Counted from the first letter of the stretch, positions 17,330 through 25,489 are shown. The stretch is DNA of 46,831 nt from Mycobacterium sp. (GCF_025965855.1 NZ_JAOPWB010000295.1:1-46831); one strand, 5' to 3'. The notes: generated by a model from the letters alone, not told the origin. Numbers and translations: made by a program.

Positions 17330-17394
17330 TTGTGCCCGCCTCCGAGCGACAACGTATGGCACAGTTCGAATTTGTCGCTGGGAGGCGGGCACAA
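17330..17394. repeat. Long near-perfect inverted repeat (hairpin)
   Basis: Two 23-bp arms, 17330-17352 and 17372-17394, are complementary except for one mismatch and enclose a 19-base spacer. The left arm starts TTGTGCCCGCCTCC and the right arm ends GGAGGCGGGCACAA. It lies 63 bases after the SDR stop. It could terminate that transcript, but there is no T-run and the length is unusual for a terminator. A small non-autonomous element is an alternative. Confidence 0.75.
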
Positions 17395-17445
17395 CGTTGA
17401 GTGGTTCCGTCACGCCGAGTTGTCCTCGATTGTCAAAAAGGTGTC

Positions 17446-17509
17446 CTCTGCTGTCAATACTCAGGTCCCGATACTGCCGCACAGTGTGCTACCGCTTCCG
17501 ACAGCAGAG
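17446..17509. promoter_or_regulatory. Widely spaced 10-bp inverted repeat upstream of the truncated flavoprotein start
   Basis: CTCTGCTGTC (17446-17455) and GACAGCAGAG (17500-17509) are exact reverse complements separated by 44 bases. The second arm ends 13 bases before an ATG with an AAGGA ribosome site. They may be the two operator halves of a regulator for the gene that once followed, now lost. Confidence 0.4.
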
Positions 17510-17522
17510 TCAAGGAACGGCC

Positions 17523-17582
17523 ATGAACTCCAGCAGCATCGCACACGTCGACGTGTTGATCATCGGCGCCGGCATCTCGGGA
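17523..17582 (+). pseudogene. First 20 codons of a lost FAD-dependent monooxygenase
   Basis: After AAGGAACGGCC the sequence reads MNSSSIAHVDVLIIGAGISG, the typical beginning of flavin-containing/Baeyer-Villiger monooxygenases up to the FAD-binding GxGxxG. Immediately afterwards the similarity ends and the frame closes after a Pro/Arg-rich stretch. The promoter-proximal part is thus retained while the rest of the gene is gone. The following 17583-17760 seems to come from elsewhere: its minus strand contains the protein-like stretch TVYPANMPFPAKIVYQVL, then another frame reading EVAARFGEDPEV. This points to a deletion or inversion junction close to 17582. Confidence 0.6.
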
Positions 17583-17760
17583 CTTCGGGGTCCTCGCCGA
17601 ACCGGGCGGCGACCTCGATGGGCTCAGCACCTGATAGACGATCTTGGCAGGGAACGGCATGTTCGCGGGGTAGACGGTGGCCGCCTCGACAGGGCCGCAA
17701 TCCCCGGACGCTGCGGACTAAAGACCTTGCATCCCGCGCCGTTCGGGGTCTAATTGGTGG

Positions 17761-19119
17761 ATGGAACTGATGGGGCCCGCCGACGGGGTGTTTCTGCTTG
17801 CCGAAACGCGCGAGCATCCGATGCACGTGGGCGGCTTGTCGTTGTTCGCCCCGCCGGAGGGCGCCGGACCGGAGTTCGTCCGCGAGTTCACCGATGCCCT
17901 GATCGCCAACGACGAATTCCAGCCCACGTTCCGTAAGCACCCCGCGGCGATCATGGGCGGGATCACCCCCATGGCATGGGCCTATGACGACGAGATCGAC
18001 GTCGACTACCACGTTCGGCGTGCGGCGCTGGCGTCGCCGCGACGGGTCCGCGAACTGCTCGAGATGGCCTCCAGGCTGCATACCAGCCTGCTCGATCGTC
18101 ACCGCCCGCTGTGGGAACTGTACGTGGTGGAGGGGCTGGACGACGGCCGGTTCGCCATGTACAGCAAGATGCATCACGCGCTGATCGACGGCATTTCGGC
18201 GATGAAGCTGATGCAGCGCACGCTGTCGGTCGACCCGGACGACCGCGAGGTGCGGGCGATGTGGAGCCTGCCTCGGCGACCGCGTCCCAAATCAGGCGGC
18301 TCGTCCCCGCTGAGCTCGCTGGTCAAAGCGGCGGGATCCGTTGCGGCACTTGCCCCATCGACGGTAAAGCTGGCCCGCGCGGCCCTGATCGAGCAGCGGT
18401 TGACCCTGCCGATGGCGGCTCCGCGCACGATGTTCAACGTCAAGGTCGGGGGCGCCCGCCGGTGTGCCGCTCAGTCCTGGTCGGCGGATCGCGTCTTGAG
18501 CGTCAAGAAGGCGGCCGGGGTGAGCTTCAACGACGCGGTGTTGGCCATGTGTTCGGGTGCGCTGCGCTACTACTTGCTCGAGCAGGATGCGCTGCCGGAG
18601 GCACCGCTGATCGCGATGGTTCCGGTGAGCCTGCGCTCAAAGGACGATGCCGATAGCGGCGGCAACATGGTTGGCAGCATGCTGTGCAACCTCGCCACCG
18701 ACCTCGAGGATCCGGCGGAGCGGATAGAAGCGATCAGCCAATCGATGCGCGCCAACAAGAAGGTTTTCGCCGAACTCCCGCGGCTGCAGGTCCTCGCGTT
18801 ATCGGCGCTGTACATGGCACCGCTCACGCTCGCGGGTGTCCCGGGTTTCATCTCGTCGACGCCGCCGCCGTTCAACCTCGTCATCTCGAACGTGCCGGGG
18901 CTGGCGGAGCCGATGTACTACGGCGGTGCGCGGCTGGACGGCAGCTACCCGCTGTCGGCCATCCCGGACGGGCAGGCACTGAACATCACCCTGGTGAACA
19001 ACGCGGGCAACCTCGATTTCGGTTTGGTTGGATGCCGTCGCAGCGTTCCGCACCTGCAGCGCCTACTCGCGCATTTGGAGTCGTCGCTGAAGGATCTGGA
19101 ACGCGCCGTCGGGGTCTGA
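17761..19119 (+). CDS. WS/DGAT/MGAT-family O-acyltransferase (triacylglycerol/wax ester synthase)
   Basis: 452 residues from ATG 17761. The catalytic motif HHxxxDG is present as MHHALIDGISA (His138, His139, Asp143). Other family landmarks are DRHRPLWELYVVEGL before it, MVPVSLRS, GNMVGSMLCNLATD, and NLVISNVPG followed by LNITLVNNAGNLDFGLVGC near the end. It transfers an acyl group from acyl-CoA to diacylglycerol or a fatty alcohol for storage lipid; which acceptor is preferred cannot be read. Mycobacteria have many paralogues. It begins the plus-strand unit that continues with the Nudix and dehalogenase-like genes. Confidence 0.92.
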   Translation: MELMGPADGVFLLAETREHPMHVGGLSLFAPPEGAGPEFVREFTDALIANDEFQPTFRKHPAAIMGGITPMAWAYDDEIDVDYHVRRAALASPRRVRELLEMASRLHTSLLDRHRPLWELYVVEGLDDGRFAMYSKMHHALIDGISAMKLMQRTLSVDPDDREVRAMWSLPRRPRPKSGGSSPLSSLVKAAGSVAALAPSTVKLARAALIEQRLTLPMAAPRTMFNVKVGGARRCAAQSWSADRVLSVKKAAGVSFNDAVLAMCSGALRYYLLEQDALPEAPLIAMVPVSLRSKDDADSGGNMVGSMLCNLATDLEDPAERIEAISQSMRANKKVFAELPRLQVLALSALYMAPLTLAGVPGFISSTPPPFNLVISNVPGLAEPMYYGGARLDGSYPLSAIPDGQALNITLVNNAGNLDFGLVGCRRSVPHLQRLLAHLESSLKDLERAVGV

Positions 19120-19125
19120 CCTGCC

Positions 19126-19623
19126 TTGAAAACATCAAGGCCCACGCTCAGTGCGGGTGTGCTGTTGTACCGGACGTGTGACGGCGTCGTCGAAGTCTTG
19201 ATCGCACATCCGGGTGGCCCGTTCTGGGCCCGCAAGGACGACGGCGTGTGGTCGATTCCCAAGGGCGAGTACACCGACGGCGAGGACCCTTGGACGGTCG
19301 CGCAGCGCGAATTCCAGGAGGAGCTCGGGCTGCCGGTGCCGGCCGGACCGCGCGTCGACCTCGGCGCGTTGAAACAACCCAGCGGCAAGGTGGTCACGGC
19401 CTTCGCCGTCGAGGCCGACCTCGACGTCACCGACGCGCACAGCAACACCTTCCAAATCGAGTGGCCGAGGGGCTCGGGCAGGATGCGGGAGTTCCCCGAG
19501 GTCGACCGGGTCGGCTGGTTTGCCGTGGCGCAGGCACGCAGGAAGCTGCTCAAGGGTCAGCGTCCGTTTCTCGATCGATTGATGGCCCATCCGGCGTTGG
19601 CGGGATTGACCGAAGGGACTTGA
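19126..19623 (+). CDS. Nudix hydrolase
   Basis: 165 residues from TTG 19126, six bases after the acyltransferase stop; no ATG or GTG fits this N-terminus. The Nudix box GX5EX7REUXEEXGU is complete: GEYTDGE, then REFQEELGL. The start PTLSAGVLLYRTCDGVVEVL followed by HPGGPFWARKDDG resembles the group that hydrolyses dinucleoside polyphosphates or oxidised nucleotides, but the substrate is not evident. It is probably cytosolic and co-transcribed with both neighbours. Confidence 0.9.
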   Translation: MKTSRPTLSAGVLLYRTCDGVVEVLIAHPGGPFWARKDDGVWSIPKGEYTDGEDPWTVAQREFQEELGLPVPAGPRVDLGALKQPSGKVVTAFAVEADLDVTDAHSNTFQIEWPRGSGRMREFPEVDRVGWFAVAQARRKLLKGQRPFLDRLMAHPALAGLTEGT

Positions 19624-19624
19624 C

Positions 19625-20530
19625 ATGCAAACACTGCGCACACCGGACGATCGGTTCGACGACCTGCCCGACTTCCCTTATGCCCCAAGCTATTGCGACA
19701 TCGCGGACGGTGACGGCGGTGCGCTGCGCGTCGCCTGGGTGGAGGACGGCCCGCAAGGCGCCGATCCGGTTCTCATGCTGCACGGCGAGCCGTCGTGGTC
19801 ATACCTGTACCGCAAGATGATTCCGATCCTGGTTGCCGCCGGGCATCGGGTCATCTGCCCCGACCTGGTCGGATTCGGTCGTTCGGACAAGCCGACCCGC
19901 CGCGAAGACCACAGCTACGCGCGCCATGTCGAATGGATGCGGACCGTCGCGTTCGACGTCCTCGACCTTCGCGACGTGACCCTGGTCGGCCAGGACTGGG
20001 GCGGGCTGATCGGATTGCGGCTGGCGGCCGAGCATCCCGAACGGTTCACCCGGCTGGTCGTCGCCAACACCGGGCTGGCGAACGGCGAGCAGCCGATGGC
20101 CGACGTCTGGTGGCGCTTCCGTGAGGCCATCACCACCACACCCGAGCTGAACATCGGCTGGTTCGTGCAGGGCGGGTGTCGCCGGCGGATGAGCGACGAG
20201 GAACGCGCGGGTTATGACGCGCCGTTCCCGGATGACCAGTACTGCGCCGCGCCGCGCGCCATGCCCGGCCTGGTGCCGACGTCACCGGACGATCCCGCGG
20301 CGGCGGCCAACAAGGCGGCGTGGGCGAAGCTGTCCGTGAGCCCGACGCCCATGCTGGTCGCCTTCAGCGACAGCGATCCCATCACCGGGCCGATGGCCGC
20401 GATTTTCCAGCGGGAGATGCGCGGCGCACAGGGTATCGATCACCCGACGATCCGCGGGGCCGGCCACTTTCTGCAGGAGGACGCCGGCGAAGAGCTGGCC
20501 GGCCACGTCGTGGACTTTTTGCGTCGCTGA
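19625..20530 (+). CDS. Haloalkane dehalogenase-like alpha/beta hydrolase
   Basis: 301 residues; ATG 19625 lies one base past the Nudix stop. Features match subfamily I haloalkane dehalogenases: opening LRTPDDRFDDLPDFPYAPSY, oxyanion segment MLHGEPSWSYLYRKMI, nucleophile Asp in LVGQDWGGLIGLRLAAEHPE, PTSPDDPAA in the cap-to-core region and the catalytic His in GAGHFLQEDAGEELA. The halide-stabilising Trp after the nucleophile (QDWGG) is also present. The reaction would be hydrolytic cleavage of a carbon-halogen bond. M. avium DhmA and M. tuberculosis Rv2296 belong to the same group. Activity with halogenated substrates is not proven by sequence alone. Confidence 0.87.
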   Translation: MQTLRTPDDRFDDLPDFPYAPSYCDIADGDGGALRVAWVEDGPQGADPVLMLHGEPSWSYLYRKMIPILVAAGHRVICPDLVGFGRSDKPTRREDHSYARHVEWMRTVAFDVLDLRDVTLVGQDWGGLIGLRLAAEHPERFTRLVVANTGLANGEQPMADVWWRFREAITTTPELNIGWFVQGGCRRRMSDEERAGYDAPFPDDQYCAAPRAMPGLVPTSPDDPAAAANKAAWAKLSVSPTPMLVAFSDSDPITGPMAAIFQREMRGAQGIDHPTIRGAGHFLQEDAGEELAGHVVDFLRR

Positions 20531-20560
20531 GCCACTCCGGCGTGCGGGCACAATGTGAGC

Positions 20561-21790
20561 ATGACGACCGCCGCGCAAGCCGGATCGCAAGGGTTACTGC
20601 TACAGCTGCTCGATCCGGCCAACCGCTCTGACCCGTATCGGCTCTACGCGCAGTTTCGCGACCACGGACCGATCCTCCTGTCGGAGACGAACCTTGTCGT
20701 CTTCTCGGCGTACCGAGACTGCGACGACGTTCTGCGCCACCCGTCGACGAGCAGCAGCAACATGACCTCAACGGTCGCGAAGCGGCAGATCGACGCGGGT
20801 TTGGTGCAGCCCCGCCAGTTCCCGCCGGGATTTTTGTTCCTCGATCCACCCGATCACACCCGGCTCCGCAAGCTGGTCGCCAAGGCGTTCGCGCCCAAAG
20901 TGGTGAATGCGCTGCAGCCCGAAATCAGCGCGCTGGTGGGCGGATTGTTTGATCGGATCGCCGAGAAGGGCGAGTTCGACGTCGTCGGGGATTTCGCCTA
21001 TCCGCTGCCCGTGGCGGTGATCTGCCGGCTGCTCGGAGTGCCGCTCGACGATGAGCCGCGGTTCAGCCGCGCGTCGGCGGTGCTGGCGCAGGCGCTGGAC
21101 CCGTTCTCGACGATGACCGGCGTGCCTGAAGACGTCATGAATGAGCGGACACAGGCGGTGATGTGGCTGCGTAAATATTTCCACGATTTGATCGAGCGGC
21201 GCCGCTCAGAGCCCGGCGACGACTTGTTGTCGGGCCTGATCGCGGTGGAGGAGTCCGGTGATCAGCTGACGGAGGAGGAGATCGTCTCCACCTGCAATCT
21301 GTTGTTGATCGCCGGACACGAGACCACGGTGAATCTGATTGGGAACGCCGTGTTGGCCATGCTGCGCCACCCCGTTCACTGGACGGCGTTGAGCGCCGAT
21401 CCCGGTCGGGCGCCGGCGATCGTGGAGGAGACCCTGCGATACGACCCTCCCGTGCAACTGGCTGGCCGAGTTGCCGCCTCGGACATGACGATCGGAGACG
21501 TCGATGTACCGGCGGGCGAAATCATGATGGTCCTGCTGGCCGCGGCCCAGCGTGATCCCGCCGAGTTCGACCGACCCGATACCTTCGACCCGGATCGGGG
21601 GACCTTGCGGCACTTGGGGTTTGGCCGCGGAATTCATTATTGCCTGGGCGCGCCGTTGGCGCGACTGGAAGCCGGCGTGGCCCTGTCGGCGGTAACCGCG
21701 CGCTTCCCGGACGCGCGGCTTGCCGGTGAGCCACAGTACAAGCGGAACGTCACGCTGCGCGGTCTGTCGGAGCTGACGGTCGCCGTCTAG
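20561..21790 (+). CDS. Cytochrome P450
   Basis: 409 residues from ATG 20561; a GTG two codons earlier (20555) is also possible. Class landmarks are DPPDHTRLRKLVAKAF (C-helix), LLIAGHETTVNLIGN (I-helix oxygen-binding), EETLRYDPPVQ (ExxR) and the haem loop LGFGRGIHYCLGAPLARLE with ligand Cys361. It is a soluble bacterial P450 that would need separate ferredoxin and reductase, none of which is next to it. The CYP family was not assigned. It follows the dehalogenase-like gene by 30 bases and probably joins that operon. Its stop overlaps the stop of the convergent gene downstream. Confidence 0.92.
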   Translation: MTTAAQAGSQGLLLQLLDPANRSDPYRLYAQFRDHGPILLSETNLVVFSAYRDCDDVLRHPSTSSSNMTSTVAKRQIDAGLVQPRQFPPGFLFLDPPDHTRLRKLVAKAFAPKVVNALQPEISALVGGLFDRIAEKGEFDVVGDFAYPLPVAVICRLLGVPLDDEPRFSRASAVLAQALDPFSTMTGVPEDVMNERTQAVMWLRKYFHDLIERRRSEPGDDLLSGLIAVEESGDQLTEEEIVSTCNLLLIAGHETTVNLIGNAVLAMLRHPVHWTALSADPGRAPAIVEETLRYDPPVQLAGRVAASDMTIGDVDVPAGEIMMVLLAAAQRDPAEFDRPDTFDPDRGTLRHLGFGRGIHYCLGAPLARLEAGVALSAVTARFPDARLAGEPQYKRNVTLRGLSELTVAV

Positions 21791-22156
21791 TTAGCCGCGC
21801 TCCCCGGCGCGATTTCGTCCATCTTCTTGTAGTACTTCGCCAGGTGGCTTTTGACGCGGTCGACGTCGGCCTTCGGCAAGTCGATGCCGCCACGTGCGCC
21901 GTCCATGATCGCCGGCGATCATCACCCCCCGTGGGACCGCCTTGAGTCTGCCGCCGATCACGTCGGTGAACAGCAGCTTGTACGCGGTGAAGTTGTCCTT
22001 CTTGTCGCTGTCGTACCAGATGTGGGCGTCCCGGTATTTTTGGTTCGGCTTGTCTTCTGCGCCGGCCCACTTGCGCACGCGCTTCTCGGCGGCGTCGCCG
22101 TCCCACTTGCGGTCGCGATCGGCCAACGGCAGGTCCTTAAATGCTGTAACTGACAT
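21787..22156 (-). pseudogene. Small conserved protein gene with a frameshift
   Basis: The first frame starts at ATG 22156 (MSVTAFKDLPLADRDRKWDG) and runs well to PRGVMIAG, then turns into an Arg-rich out-of-frame tail. Just after MIAG another frame reads MDGARGGIDLPKADVDRVKS and HLAKYYKKMDEIAPGSAAN before a stop at 21787-21789. The two parts together would make about 120 residues. The shift lies at about 21910-21920 inside an exact 18-bp palindrome. The gene is either broken or the read has an error there. I do not recognise a function; the charged, soluble sequence shows no signal or membrane segment. Confidence 0.7.
21905..21922. repeat. Perfect 18-bp palindrome at a frameshift site
   Basis: ATGATCGCCGGCGATCAT equals its own reverse complement. 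It lies inside the small gene at 21787-22156, exactly where the reading frame is lost. Such a palindrome can cause replication or sequencing slippage. Confidence 0.7.
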
Positions 22157-22194
22157 CCTTTTCGCGTGCCCGCTTCCGGCCCTGGATAAACCGC

Positions 22195-22644
22195 CTAGCC
22201 TTCGCCGTCAGCGCTGTTCCCGGTGTCGTCGACCGGGCTTGCCGCAACCAACGCGATCGAAACCGGTATGGGTGTGGCCATCTCGATTTTTCCTTGCGGG
22301 TCGTAATAGGCGCCGATCGTGTACTCGCCTTCCGTCTCGACCGGGAAGGCAAGGCTTTCGGTAAAGCACCGGTACTTGGACGGCCTGTCGCCATCGTCCG
22401 GCCAGTGCCAAGACGCCTGGAGGCTGCCGCGTGCCACCCCCTTGGGATCTTTGCACACGACATGCAGTTCCGCGTCGTAGTCGCCACCGGATGGCGCGTG
22501 CACCACCAGGACGACCGGAACCATTGCCGTCAAAGGGATTTGCTCGACCTGAAACCATGTCGTGGGTATGCCGGTGGCGTCGATCGCGCCGTTGTCGTCG
22601 AGCGCGGCGGTGCCGGCCACGAACAGCGCGGCGATATTTAGCAT
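22195..22644 (-). CDS. Conserved hypothetical protein, beta-rich
   Basis: 149 residues starting MLNIAALFVAGTAALDDNGA. It has mostly alternating hydrophobic strands (MVPVVLVVHAPSGG, ELHVVCKDP, SLAFPVETEGEYTIGAYYD), suggesting a single beta-sandwich. The initial hydrophobic part is a strand rather than a signal peptide. It resembles the small protein at 3366-3749 in overall pattern, an observation by eye only. The function is unknown. It lies 38 bases downstream of the start of the frameshifted small gene, on the same strand. Confidence 0.65.
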   Translation of the reverse strand: MLNIAALFVAGTAALDDNGAIDATGIPTTWFQVEQIPLTAMVPVVLVVHAPSGGDYDAELHVVCKDPKGVARGSLQASWHWPDDGDRPSKYRCFTESLAFPVETEGEYTIGAYYDPQGKIEMATPIPVSIALVAASPVDDTGNSADGEG

Positions 22645-22912
22645 CAGGACAGCTTAGTGGTGTCCCGGAAGCCGGGTTCGTGCATTTCAATTCGACACAT
22701 TTGTCGCAAGGATTTCGCAAGTGGCCGGCGGTAGTTTTCGGCTACAGCAGTCCCGAACCGACGAGCGTGGGGTCTATGGACGAATCGCAGGCACTTCCTG
22801 TACGTAAGGCCAACACTCGGCGTCTTGAACTTGGGACCGGTAGCAACGCGGGCAATGTCTTCTTGCACAGTAGCGCGGCCCACCAGGACCGCTGGCACGG
22901 AAAAGGACAATG

Positions 22913-23326
22913 ATGAACGACGTTCGTTCCATGGCACGACAAATCGCGCGGGCAGCAACGGCCGCGTTGGTGGCCGGCGGCCTGGGTGTCGCCGGATTAG
23001 GCCTGACCGTGGGGACGGCGGCGGCCCATCCCGGTCCCGTCCCGCTGAATGCCTGGCCCGGCTGCCCGGAGGACCACCCGGAGGGGCCGTGCCGCTGGTG
23101 CCCGGGACAGCCGCTGCCGCCGACCGGCAATCACGTCACAAACCCGGTGATTTGGGACAACAACGTCTGCCACACCTACTACTACGTCTACTTCGGGCAG
23201 GGGAATGTCGCCCAAAACATCTGGGACGGAGACAATCCGCCGCCGCCGCCCCCGCCTCCGCCCCCGGGCCTGATCAACAAAGACAACTGCCAGCAGATTC
23301 TCGGGATCTTCTGCCCTCACGCATGA
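22913..23326 (+). CDS. Secreted Pro-rich protein of mycobacterial type
   Basis: 137 residues from ATG 22913 (another ATG directly before it at 22910), with AAAAGGACA as ribosome site. An N-terminal signal peptide is evident: positive start, then ARAATAALVAGGLGVAGLGL and TVGTAAAHPGPV, cleaved near AAA-H. The mature part is about 100 residues with six Cys (WPGCPEDHPEGPCRWCPG, DNNVCHTYYYVYFGQG, NKDNCQQILGIFCPHA) and a run of ten Pro. This layout is common in small secreted mycobacterial proteins of unknown role. Its last 10 bases overlap the end of the convergent ligC. Confidence 0.8.
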   Translation: MNDVRSMARQIARAATAALVAGGLGVAGLGLTVGTAAAHPGPVPLNAWPGCPEDHPEGPCRWCPGQPLPPTGNHVTNPVIWDNNVCHTYYYVYFGQGNVAQNIWDGDNPPPPPPPPPPGLINKDNCQQILGIFCPHA

Positions 23327-24411
23327 TTGGACGCCGGGCCGAGTCCGGGCACGATGTCGCCGAGGCTGAAGGTGACCGGCTGTTCGAGTTGCGCGTAGGT
23401 GCACGAGCGCGGGTCACGGTCGGGGCGCCACCGGCTGAACTGGGCGGTGTGGCGGAACCGCGGGCCTTCCATATGGTCGTAGCGGACCTCGACCACTCGC
23501 TCGGGTCGTAGCGGCACGAACGAGAGATCCTTGCCGGCGTTCCAGCGCGAGAATTCGTTCTTGCGCGGCGTTCGTTCGCCGGCCTCGTGCGCGGCCCAAT
23601 TCCACGGATGCCCCTCGAAAGTGGTGACCAGCGGCTGCAACTCGGCGAACAGCCGCCGCCGTTCGGCCATCGGGAAGGCGCCGATCACGCCGACCGATGC
23701 GAGCTGCCCGTCGTCCGTGTAGAGCCCGAGCAGCAGCGAGCCGATCGCCTCGCCACCAGACTTGTGTACCCGGTAGCCCGCGACCACGCAGTCGGCGGTC
23801 CGCTCGTGCTTGACCTTGAACATGACGCGCTTGTCTGGCTGATAGGTGATGGCCAGTGGCTTGGCGATGACGCCGTCGAGGCCGGCGCCCTCGAACTCCT
23901 CGAACCATCGTTGCGCCGTCTGCATGTCGGTGGTTGCCGGCGTGACGTGGATCCAGCGGCCCGAGCGGGCCGCTGAAATAGACACCGCGTCGACGAGAGC
24001 GGCGCGCCGCTCACTGAAGGGCCGCGCGGTGTAGTCGTCGTCGCCGAGCGCGAGCAGGTCGAACGCGATGAAGGAGGCGGGCGTCTTCTCGGCGAGCATC
24101 CGCACCCGCGAATCAGCCGGATGGATCCGCTGTTGCAGCGCCTCGAAGTCCAGGCCGTGGTCGGTGGCCACGACGATCTCGCCGTCGATGACGCAGCGTT
24201 CCGGCAGCTCGGCCCGCACCGCCTCGACCAGCTCGGGGAAATAGCGAGTCATCGGGCGCTCGTTGCGGCTGCCGAGTTCGACTTCGTCGCGGTCGCGGAA
24301 GCAGATGGATCTGAATCCGTCCCATTTGGGCTCATACGACGCGTCCGGCGGCATCGATCGCACCGGCTTGGCGAGCATCGGCGAAACGGGCGGCATGACG
24401 GGCAAGTCCAT
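23317..24411 (-). CDS. ligC: ATP-dependent DNA ligase LigC
   Basis: 364 residues, start MDLPVMPPVSPMLAKPVRSM. The nucleotidyl-transfer motif I is YEPKWDGFRS with catalytic Lys29. Other motifs are LGSRNERPMTRYFPELV, CVIDGEIVV, ASFIAFDLLAL, GLDGVIAKPL and RVMFKVKH (motif V). The sequence is immediately recognisable as the mycobacterial LigC type (Rv3731 in M. tuberculosis), which seals DNA nicks with ATP and is linked to backup repair. It is divergent from polD1 with 37 bases between the starts, the same pairing as Rv3730c-Rv3731. It has only the adenylation and OB domains, as expected for this size. Confidence 0.95.
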   Translation of the reverse strand: MDLPVMPPVSPMLAKPVRSMPPDASYEPKWDGFRSICFRDRDEVELGSRNERPMTRYFPELVEAVRAELPERCVIDGEIVVATDHGLDFEALQQRIHPADSRVRMLAEKTPASFIAFDLLALGDDDYTARPFSERRAALVDAVSISAARSGRWIHVTPATTDMQTAQRWFEEFEGAGLDGVIAKPLAITYQPDKRVMFKVKHERTADCVVAGYRVHKSGGEAIGSLLLGLYTDDGQLASVGVIGAFPMAERRRLFAELQPLVTTFEGHPWNWAAHEAGERTPRKNEFSRWNAGKDLSFVPLRPERVVEVRYDHMEGPRFRHTAQFSRWRPDRDPRSCTYAQLEQPVTFSLGDIVPGLGPASNHA

Positions 24412-24448
24412 TGGTTCATTGTGGCGCGCGGCGTGCTGGAATCAGGAG

Positions 24449-25489
24449 GTGGCGACTGCAGCGGAGGAAATTGACGTAGACGGCATCTCGGTGCGGGTGA
24501 CCAACCCCGACAAGGTGTACTTCCCCGCGCTGGGGTCGGAAGGCACCAAGCGGCGGCTCGTCGAGTACTACCTGGCCGTGGCCGGCGGGCCGATGCTGAC
24601 CGCGCTGCGCGACCGGCCCACCCATCTGCAGCGCTTCCCGGACGGCATCGACGGCGAGGAGATCTACCAGAAGCGGGTGCCGCAACACCACCCCGACTAC
24701 CTGGAGACATGCCGGGTGACCTTTCCGTCGGGACGCACCGCGGACGCGCTGAAGGTGACCCACCCGTCGGCGATCGTGTGGGCGGCGCAGATGGGCACGG
24801 TCACGTTGCACCCGTGGCAGGTGCGCTGCCCGGACACCGACCATCCCGACGAATTGCGCATCGACCTGGATCCGCAGCCCGGCACCGGTTTCGAGCAGGC
24901 GCGGTCGGTCGGGGTCAACGTGCTGCGGCCGCTGCTCGACGAGCTCGGGTTGGCCGGATACCCGAAGACGTCCGGGGGCCGAGGTATCCACGTGTTCCTG
25001 CGGATCGCCACCGATTGGGGCTTCGTCGAGGTGCGCCGGGCAGGCATCGCGCTGGCCCGCGAGGTCGAGCGCCGCGCACCGGACGCGGTGACCACGTCGT
25101 GGTGGAAAGAAGAGCGCGGCGAGCGCATTTTCATCGACTTCAACCAGAACGCCCGGGACCGCACGATGGCCTCGCCGTATTCGGTGCGCCGGACGCCGAT
25201 CGCCACCGTGTCGACGCCGCTGAGCTGGGACGAACTGGCCGGCGCCGATCCGGACGACTACACCATGGCGACCGTGCCCGAGCTGGTGCGGCGCCGGGAC
25301 GATCCGTGGGCCGGGATGGACGACGTGGCGCAGTCGATTGCCCCGTTGCTGGAGATGGCCGACGCCGACGAGGAGCGCGGTCTTGGCGACATGCCGTATC
25401 CGCCGAACTACCCGAAGATGCCGGGCGAGCCGAAGCGGGTTCAGCCAAGCCGGGATACAGATTTAAGAGACAAGAACAAGCGAATCTAG
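24449..25489 (+). CDS. polD1: LigD-type DNA polymerase/primase domain protein PolD1
   Basis: 346 residues from GTG 24449, equal to the length I recall for Rv3730c. An AGGAGG lies directly at the start (24444-24449), closer than ideal. The polymerase domain of the LigD/AEP group is clear: TNPDKVYFPALG, PTHLQRFPDGIDGEEIYQKR, the two metal Asp in LRIDLDPQPGTGFEQA, SGGRGIHVFLRI and the third Asp in ERIFIDFNQNARDRTMA. Stand-alone PolD1 adds nucleotides or fills gaps in DNA repair and works beside LigC. The last four bases overlap the end of the convergent cutinase gene. Confidence 0.93.
   Translation: MATAAEEIDVDGISVRVTNPDKVYFPALGSEGTKRRLVEYYLAVAGGPMLTALRDRPTHLQRFPDGIDGEEIYQKRVPQHHPDYLETCRVTFPSGRTADALKVTHPSAIVWAAQMGTVTLHPWQVRCPDTDHPDELRIDLDPQPGTGFEQARSVGVNVLRPLLDELGLAGYPKTSGGRGIHVFLRIATDWGFVEVRRAGIALAREVERRAPDAVTTSWWKEERGERIFIDFNQNARDRTMASPYSVRRTPIATVSTPLSWDELAGADPDDYTMATVPELVRRRDDPWAGMDDVAQSIAPLLEMADADEERGLGDMPYPPNYPKMPGEPKRVQPSRDTDLRDKNKRI

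Noticed and set aside
24263..24448. Longer PolD1 start inside ligC
   Set aside because: This would overlap the start of ligC on the other strand; the GTG at 24449 gives the length I recall for the M. tuberculosis protein.
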